Below are positions 6,153-9,878 of a stretch of DNA of 9,878 nucleotides, piece by piece. This DNA is from Planctomycetes bacterium SM23_32 (GTDB lineage Bacteria > Planctomycetota > Brocadiia > SM23-32): the NCBI GenBank assembly GCA_001303885.1, contig LJUE01000090.1, forward strand, positions 1-9,878, given 5' to 3'. Position numbers and translations under genes: made by a program. How positions within the stretch are numbered: the first letter of the stretch is position 1; each line of letters begins with the position of its first letter. The notes under the pieces were generated by a model. The model was not told the DNA's origin, did not search any database, and saw only the letters and a program-made list of their open reading frames with translations.

Positions 6153-6169
6153 CCCGCAACCTTTGCGGG
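6153..6169 (+). other. Small hairpin after the zinc-ribbon gene
   Basis: CCCGCA and TGCGGG form a perfect 6-bp stem around a 5-nt loop, 20 nt after the stop codon. It is followed by TCTGGTG, with no T-run, so it is not a standard intrinsic terminator. The lipoprotein gene 120 bp downstream may be co-transcribed. Confidence 0.3.
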
Positions 6170-6253
6170 TCTGGTGAACGGCGTCGGCAGGAGGGCAGCA
6201 GCGCCTGCGCGCGGCAAGCTCTACGCCGTGCCTTGGCAGGTAGGAGGAGGCGG

Positions 6254-6790
6254 ATGATGCGGGCCGTGGTTATTGCCCTGGGATGCCTCATCCTATCGCT
6301 GACGGGGTGTGCGACTCCCTATCAGGCGAGCAGCAGCCCCAACGGGTTCGGCTACTCCGACACCAGGCTGAGCCAGAACGCGTTCCTCGTGTCATTCCAG
6401 GGCAACGCTGCAACGCCCCGAGAGACCGTTGATACCTACCTGCTCTACAGGTGTGCCGAACTGACAGAGCAGGAGGGCTTCGACTACTTCATACTGGCCG
6501 AAGGCCATTCGGAGGACGTCCATCAGTCGTTTACTGCGCCTGGTTCCTTTTCCTCGACCACGACTTTCTCGACTATGTACCACGCGGGGCAGTACACCCC
6601 GATGGGAGCGCGCACGACTGGCACTTACCCGCCCCCTCAGACCTACCATTTCTCCATGCCCAGGGCTACGGCCCTGATCAAGACCTACCACGGCGGGCCG
6701 CCCGAACATGAGCCGAGGGCGTTCAAGGCCAGCGGAGTCCTGCAGTACCTCGGGCCCAAGGTACGTCCGACGAAGGAGCCGGCCGAGTAA
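6254..6790 (+). CDS. Small lipoprotein, CC0125/CC1285-like
   Basis: A 178-residue predicted lipoprotein. It begins with a signal peptide and lipobox, MMRAVVIALGCLILSLTGC, with the lipidated cysteine at C19. The following core (GFGYSDTRLSQNAFLVSFQG, then the T-x-R-E-T-V-D-x-Y-L-L-Y-R-C-A-E-L-T segment and GFDYFILAEG) resembles the CC0125/CC1285 family of short envelope lipoproteins, whose function is not known. A Ser/Thr/Pro-rich stretch (about 95-140) and a short C-terminal strand (ATALIKTYHG) follow. The start at 6254 is set by AGGAGG at 6242-6247 with 6 nt spacing; the next codon is also ATG. The frame is open upstream to 6134 but without signal-peptide logic. It lies 120 bp after the zinc-ribbon gene on the same strand, and no separate promoter is obvious, so the two may form a unit acting at the cell envelope. 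Confidence 0.8.
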   Translation: MMRAVVIALGCLILSLTGCATPYQASSSPNGFGYSDTRLSQNAFLVSFQGNAATPRETVDTYLLYRCAELTEQEGFDYFILAEGHSEDVHQSFTAPGSFSSTTTFSTMYHAGQYTPMGARTTGTYPPPQTYHFSMPRATALIKTYHGGPPEHEPRAFKASGVLQYLGPKVRPTKEPAE

Positions 6791-6907
6791 GTGCTCCTCC
6801 TGGCTCTCGTGTCGCTCCCAGGGGCCGCAGCAGGATGCTGTTCCGGCGATCACTAACCACGGGACCCTACGCCCGAGGTGTTCTGCTGCACAGGCGTCGT
6901 CAGATCA

Positions 6908-6935
6908 CCTGAGCCGCCAACTCGGGCGGCTCGGG
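6908..6935 (+). terminator. GC-rich hairpin, possible terminator
   Basis: GAGCCGCC (6911-6918) and GGCGGCTC (6925-6932) form a perfect 8-bp stem with a 6-nt AACTCG loop; CCT/GGG extends it to 11 bp with one G-T pair. It lies about 120 bp after the lipoprotein stop. No T-run follows, so if it ends transcription it does so without the usual U tract. Confidence 0.35.
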
Positions 6936-7100
6936 CTGGTCGGCGTTGGCGTCGGTGTTCTGGGTCTCGAAGCCGTCGGCGACATGCCGCCGCGGGCCGC
7001 CACGAGCGGCCTGGCCATCGGGAAGGGCCTCTTCGAGACTGACATAACGACGCGGCTTCGCCTCGACGAGGCGGAAGTCGTCGTCACCGAGGGGACTTGA
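6936..7100 (+). pseudogene. 3' fragment of an unrecognised gene
   Basis: The last 54 codons of a reading frame that ends in TGA 17 nt before the GH13 start. Third codon positions are almost all G/C, as in the GH13 gene, which points to real coding sequence (AATSGLAIGKGLFETDITTR, then LRLDEAEVVVTEGT). No start codon with a ribosome site is seen, and just upstream lies a hairpin and sequence without coding character. It is probably the tail of the gene that once preceded the GH13 gene in its operon. The family is not recognised. Confidence 0.4.
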
Positions 7101-7117
7101 GAGTCCGGAGCATTGCC

Positions 7118-9878
7118 GTGAGGAACGGCCTGCTGGTCCTGCTGCTGATCGCCTGCGGTCTTTGCGGTGCCGCCGCTGGCGGGGAGGAGACCGTGCGTTC
7201 GGGGCCCTGGGAGCTGCGTTTTGACGATGCGACCGGCGACTGGACTGCACTGAGCTGGAACGGGAAGCCGCTGCTGGCCGAGAACACGGCGACGCCCGCC
7301 GTAGACGTTCAGACCGAGGACGGACGGTGGCTGCAGATGCAGCGGGGTGTCGAACCTCGGCTCCTCGAAACCGTGTGGCACGAGGACGCCGCTACCCTCA
7401 TTCTCACACGCCGGGCGGGGGATTGGACGCTCATGGAGCTCGTCCGTTTCGGCGCCGACGGCAACGAGAACCGCATCGCGCGCGACCTGGGTCTGACGTG
7501 GGATCCCGAGGGCGGGACCGGCGCGGCGGCCTCGAAGTTCCACGGGGTCATGTTATCCGCCGCGCTGCCGAAGACGGGGCGCTACCTGGTCCCCACGCAG
7601 ATCGCGCAGGCGAACGGCCGCGGCCGCTGCGCCGACCTGCCGATCGGGCAGGCCGCCAACACAAGCTGGGCGATCTGGCCGATGCTGATCGAGCCGGAAG
7701 ACGGCCTCACGCTCCTCTGCATCAGCGACATGCGCCGCGATCCCGGCTCCACCCTCATCTGGAGCGAGGACGATCGTCTCCGGCTCGTTCAGGACTTCCA
7801 TGCTGAGGGCTGGGCGGAGCGCGGCGTCACGCAGGAGGTCGGCACGGCTTTCATCGAGGTTGTGCCCGCGCCGCTGGAGGTCGCCCTGGCCGAGGCAGTC
7901 TGGGCCTGGTATGACGATGTCGGGCTGCACGTGCCGCCCTCCCGTCCCGACTGGGTGCGGGATGCCGTCCTCTATTCGTTCCATCCCGGCGGTACGATCG
8001 GCAGCGGCTTCCGGGACCTCGGCGGCTTCACGGCCGCACGAGAGAACCTGTTGCCGATCGTCGAGCGGCTGGGCATGGGCGCCGTCTGGGCGCTGCCCAT
8101 CGAGGACCGGAGCTGCTACTGGCCGCGGGACTACTACCGGTTCCAGCCGGGCCTGGGCAGCCCCCAGGAGTACCGGGCGCTGGTGGATGCGGCACACGAG
8201 GCCGGCATCCGGTTCTGGCAGGACATCGTCCCGCACGGCGGCACGCCCGCCTTCGGGCAGGTGCGCGGCAACAAGCCGTGGTGGCTGGCGTTCGACGAGA
8301 ACGGCGATGCCCAGAGCTACTGGTGTTGGGACTTCGGCGAGCCGCACTGGCAGCAGTACATCGCTGGCGTGGCCGCGCACTACGTCCGCGTGTTCGGCAT
8401 CGACGGGTACCGGATCGATGCCTGCGGCGGCAACCGCATCACGAACTGGCGCCGGGCCGGCTTCCCTCCCCGCGACCCCACGCCGGCCAACGTGCCGGAA
8501 GACTACTGGGATGTCTCCCTTGACGAGGTCGGGGGCGAAGTCCCCGCCCTTTCCTACGAGCGCGGCAGCCTGGGGCGGCGGCAGGGCGGGATGGAGATGA
8601 TCCGCACCATCCGTGAGGCCGTTCGCCTGCACCAGCCGGAAACGGGCGCCGTCCTCGCCGAGGTGGAGAACAACCCGTACATGCAGGAAGCGGACGTTGT
8701 CTATGACTTCGGGCTGGCCCACAGCGTCTTCCCGCGGCTGAGGAGGACGGACCCGGCGGAGGGGGTCCCGTATCTGCGCACATGGCTGGAGGAACAGAAG
8801 CTGGCCGAGCCGCGCGGAACGACCCGCTTGCGCTACACAGAGAGCCACGACACCGTGCGGGCCCGGGGCCTGTACGGCATCGCCGCCGCCCGAGCCCTGC
8901 GCGCGTTGACCATGTGGATCGCCGGCATGCCGATGGTCTACCATGATTCCGACCGCGGCGATGGCCCGTTCCTGCAGCGCGCGATCGCCGTCCGGCGGGC
9001 ACTGACTGAACTCCGCCGTGGCGAGGCGGACTACCTGGCGGTCGAGACCGATCCTCCGTACGTCTTCGCCTGTCTGCGGCGAGCCGGTGAAGACGCGTCG
9101 ATCGTCCTCGTGAACCTGAGCGCCGAGGCCGCGACCGTCCGATGCGCTGTTCCCTCAGGCAAGCTGCCGGGCCCCCTGCACGGGGAGGCGGTTCTGTGGG
9201 ATGCGATGAGCGGCGAGGGTGCCGGCCCCCTGGAGGCGGTCCCCGGCTCGCTCTCGTTTTCCCGGGCGATGCGGCCCTGGGAGGCGACGGTCCTCGCGAT
9301 CCGGCCGGCGGGAGAGGCGGCCCCCCTCCCCCCGCCCCTAGAGCAGGAAGCCGCGCGGGCCGAGGCTCCGGCGGACGGGCTCCCCCACGTTTCGGTCGAA
9401 GCACAGACCGTGACCGTCACCGGTACGTCGTACGTCATGGTGCTCGACGCGAAGACGGGGCTGCTGAGGTCCTGGGGCCGGGCCGACGGGTCCGTTCTGC
9501 TCGACCATAGCGACGTGCTCCTCGGCGTGACCGGCGTCGCCGACGCGGAGTTCGAGCGTGAGCTGGGGGAGGACGGCAGCGTGCTGCGCTGGATCGCCGA
9601 CCTGGAGGGCCGGGGCGGGATCGAGTTGACCTACCGCTGCCGGCAGGACGGTGTGCATCTCGATGCCCTGCTGACCGACGAGACGCCGGGCGGGCGCGCG
9701 GGTCTGATCTTCCGGGCGCCCAACGCGTTCCGATACCGGATCGGCACGGCGGAGGGGATACTCGACGATTGGTTCTCGCCGCGCCACAGCGCGGGACGGC
9801 CGGGCGATGGAGGCGGCATCTACTACCGGCGCCAAGGCAACGAAGTGATCTGGGAGGCACGCCGGCAGCCGCTCAGCC
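7118..9878 (+). CDS. Exported GH13-like (alpha-amylase family) multidomain protein, 3' end outside window
   Basis: At least 920 residues with no stop in the window. GTG 7118 is chosen because GGAG lies 7 nt upstream and a signal peptide follows at once (MRNGLLVLLLIACGLCGAAAG). Cleavage after AAA is likely, but LIAC13 also fits a lipobox. Residues about 25-275 form a beta domain. A GH13-type barrel spans about 279-635: D369-I-V-P-H373 (region I), GIDGYR432-I-D434 (region II, nucleophile), LAE515-V-E (region III, acid/base) and YTESHD578 (region IV). A C-terminal beta domain runs to about 730. A Pro/Ala/Glu linker (about 731-757) leads to another beta domain (VTVTGTSYVMVLDAKTGLLR) that resembles the N-terminal one in style. 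The catalytic triad is complete, so hydrolysis or transglycosylation of alpha-glucan-like substrate in the periplasm or outside is likely. Regions I and IV are non-canonical, so the subfamily is uncertain. Confidence 0.85.
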   Translation, partial: MRNGLLVLLLIACGLCGAAAGGEETVRSGPWELRFDDATGDWTALSWNGKPLLAENTATPAVDVQTEDGRWLQMQRGVEPRLLETVWHEDAATLILTRRAGDWTLMELVRFGADGNENRIARDLGLTWDPEGGTGAAASKFHGVMLSAALPKTGRYLVPTQIAQANGRGRCADLPIGQAANTSWAIWPMLIEPEDGLTLLCISDMRRDPGSTLIWSEDDRLRLVQDFHAEGWAERGVTQEVGTAFIEVVPAPLEVALAEAVWAWYDDVGLHVPPSRPDWVRDAVLYSFHPGGTIGSGFRDLGGFTAARENLLPIVERLGMGAVWALPIEDRSCYWPRDYYRFQPGLGSPQEYRALVDAAHEAGIRFWQDIVPHGGTPAFGQVRGNKPWWLAFDENGDAQSYWCWDFGEPHWQQYIAGVAAHYVRVFGIDGYRIDACGGNRITNWRRAGFPPRDPTPANVPEDYWDVSLDEVGGEVPALSYERGSLGRRQGGMEMIRTIREAVRLHQPETGAVLAEVENNPYMQEADVVYDFGLAHSVFPRLRRTDPAEGVPYLRTWLEEQKLAEPRGTTRLRYTESHDTVRARGLYGIAAARALRALTMWIAGMPMVYHDSDRGDGPFLQRAIAVRRALTELRRGEADYLAVETDPPYVFACLRRAGEDASIVLVNLSAEAATVRCAVPSGKLPGPLHGEAVLWDAMSGEGAGPLEAVPGSLSFSRAMRPWEATVLAIRPAGEAAPLPPPLEQEAARAEAPADGLPHVSVEAQTVTVTGTSYVMVLDAKTGLLRSWGRADGSVLLDHSDVLLGVTGVADAEFERELGEDGSVLRWIADLEGRGGIELTYRCRQDGVHLDALLTDETPGGRAGLIFRAPNAFRYRIGTAEGILDDWFSPRHSAGRPGDGGGIYYRRQGNEVIWEARRQPLS

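Noticed and set aside
6134..6253. Upstream extension of the lipoprotein
   Set aside because: It would bury the lipobox signal peptide 40 residues inside; AGGAGG supports the ATG at 6254.
7553..8944. Long minus-strand frame of 463 codons
   Set aside because: It lies entirely antisense to the GH13 gene, whose catalytic motifs, signal peptide and ribosome site are clear. Long antisense frames are expected in DNA with G/C-biased codon positions.
1..9878. CRISPR array, insertion sequence or terminal inverted repeats
   Set aside because: No regularly spaced repeats, transposase motifs or paired inverted ends were found on reading both strands.

Overview
The window is GC-rich bacterial DNA, roughly two-thirds G+C. 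The mix of genes suggests a Planctomycetota-like or related PVC-type bacterium: a COG2159-type amidohydrolase, an N-terminal zinc-ribbon membrane protein with concanavalin-like domains, a tyrosine recombinase whose C-terminus reads through a tRNA, and a large secreted GH13-like protein. The lineage is an inference from gene style only; no rRNA or other marker is present.

Layout, left to right. (1) 1-765, minus: an amidohydrolase cut by the window edge, with a good promoter and Shine-Dalgarno. (2) 893-2035, plus: a divergent MFS transporter that stops before its expected twelfth membrane helix. (3) 2135-2210, plus: tRNA-Arg(UCU) with encoded CCA. (4) 2146-2688, minus: the 3' remnant of a tyrosine recombinase whose last codons are antisense to the tRNA, marking an integration site. 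(5) About 2650-2770, minus: the 5' stub of an unknown gene that overlaps the stop of the next gene by GTGA and is fused out of frame to the integrase remnant. (6) 2767-3585, minus: a two-domain DNA-binding/NucS-like (DUF91) nuclease. (7) 3657-4232, plus: an open frame made of two unrelated gene tails, a sigma-54 activator AAA+ tail and a DUF72 tail. (8) 4394-6133, plus: a zinc-ribbon, single-TM, tandem beta-sandwich protein behind a near-consensus sigma-70-type promoter. (9) 6254-6790, plus: a small lipoprotein. (10) 6908-6935: a GC hairpin. (11) 6936-7100, plus: the 3' end of a gene with no beginning. (12) 7118 to the window end, plus: a large exported GH13-like enzyme, partial.

The stretch from about 2035 to about 6940 reads as an eroded accessory island next to a tRNA. 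It holds an integrase tail, a possible nuclease cargo gene, fused gene fragments and the zinc-ribbon/lipoprotein pair. Its flanks hold an MFS gene without its 3' end and a gene without its 5' end. The outer genes (amidohydrolase, MFS, GH13) use G/C at almost every third codon position, while the zinc-ribbon and lipoprotein genes are visibly more mixed, which fits a different history. The GH13 protein, MFS transporter and amidohydrolase could belong to carbohydrate or small-molecule catabolism, but nothing here links them directly.

I see no CRISPR array, complete transposase, rRNA or replication origin. The best candidate for something uncommon is the integrase-associated wHTH-NucS-like nuclease with its truncated, translationally coupled partner. 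The tandem-domain zinc-ribbon protein is the second.
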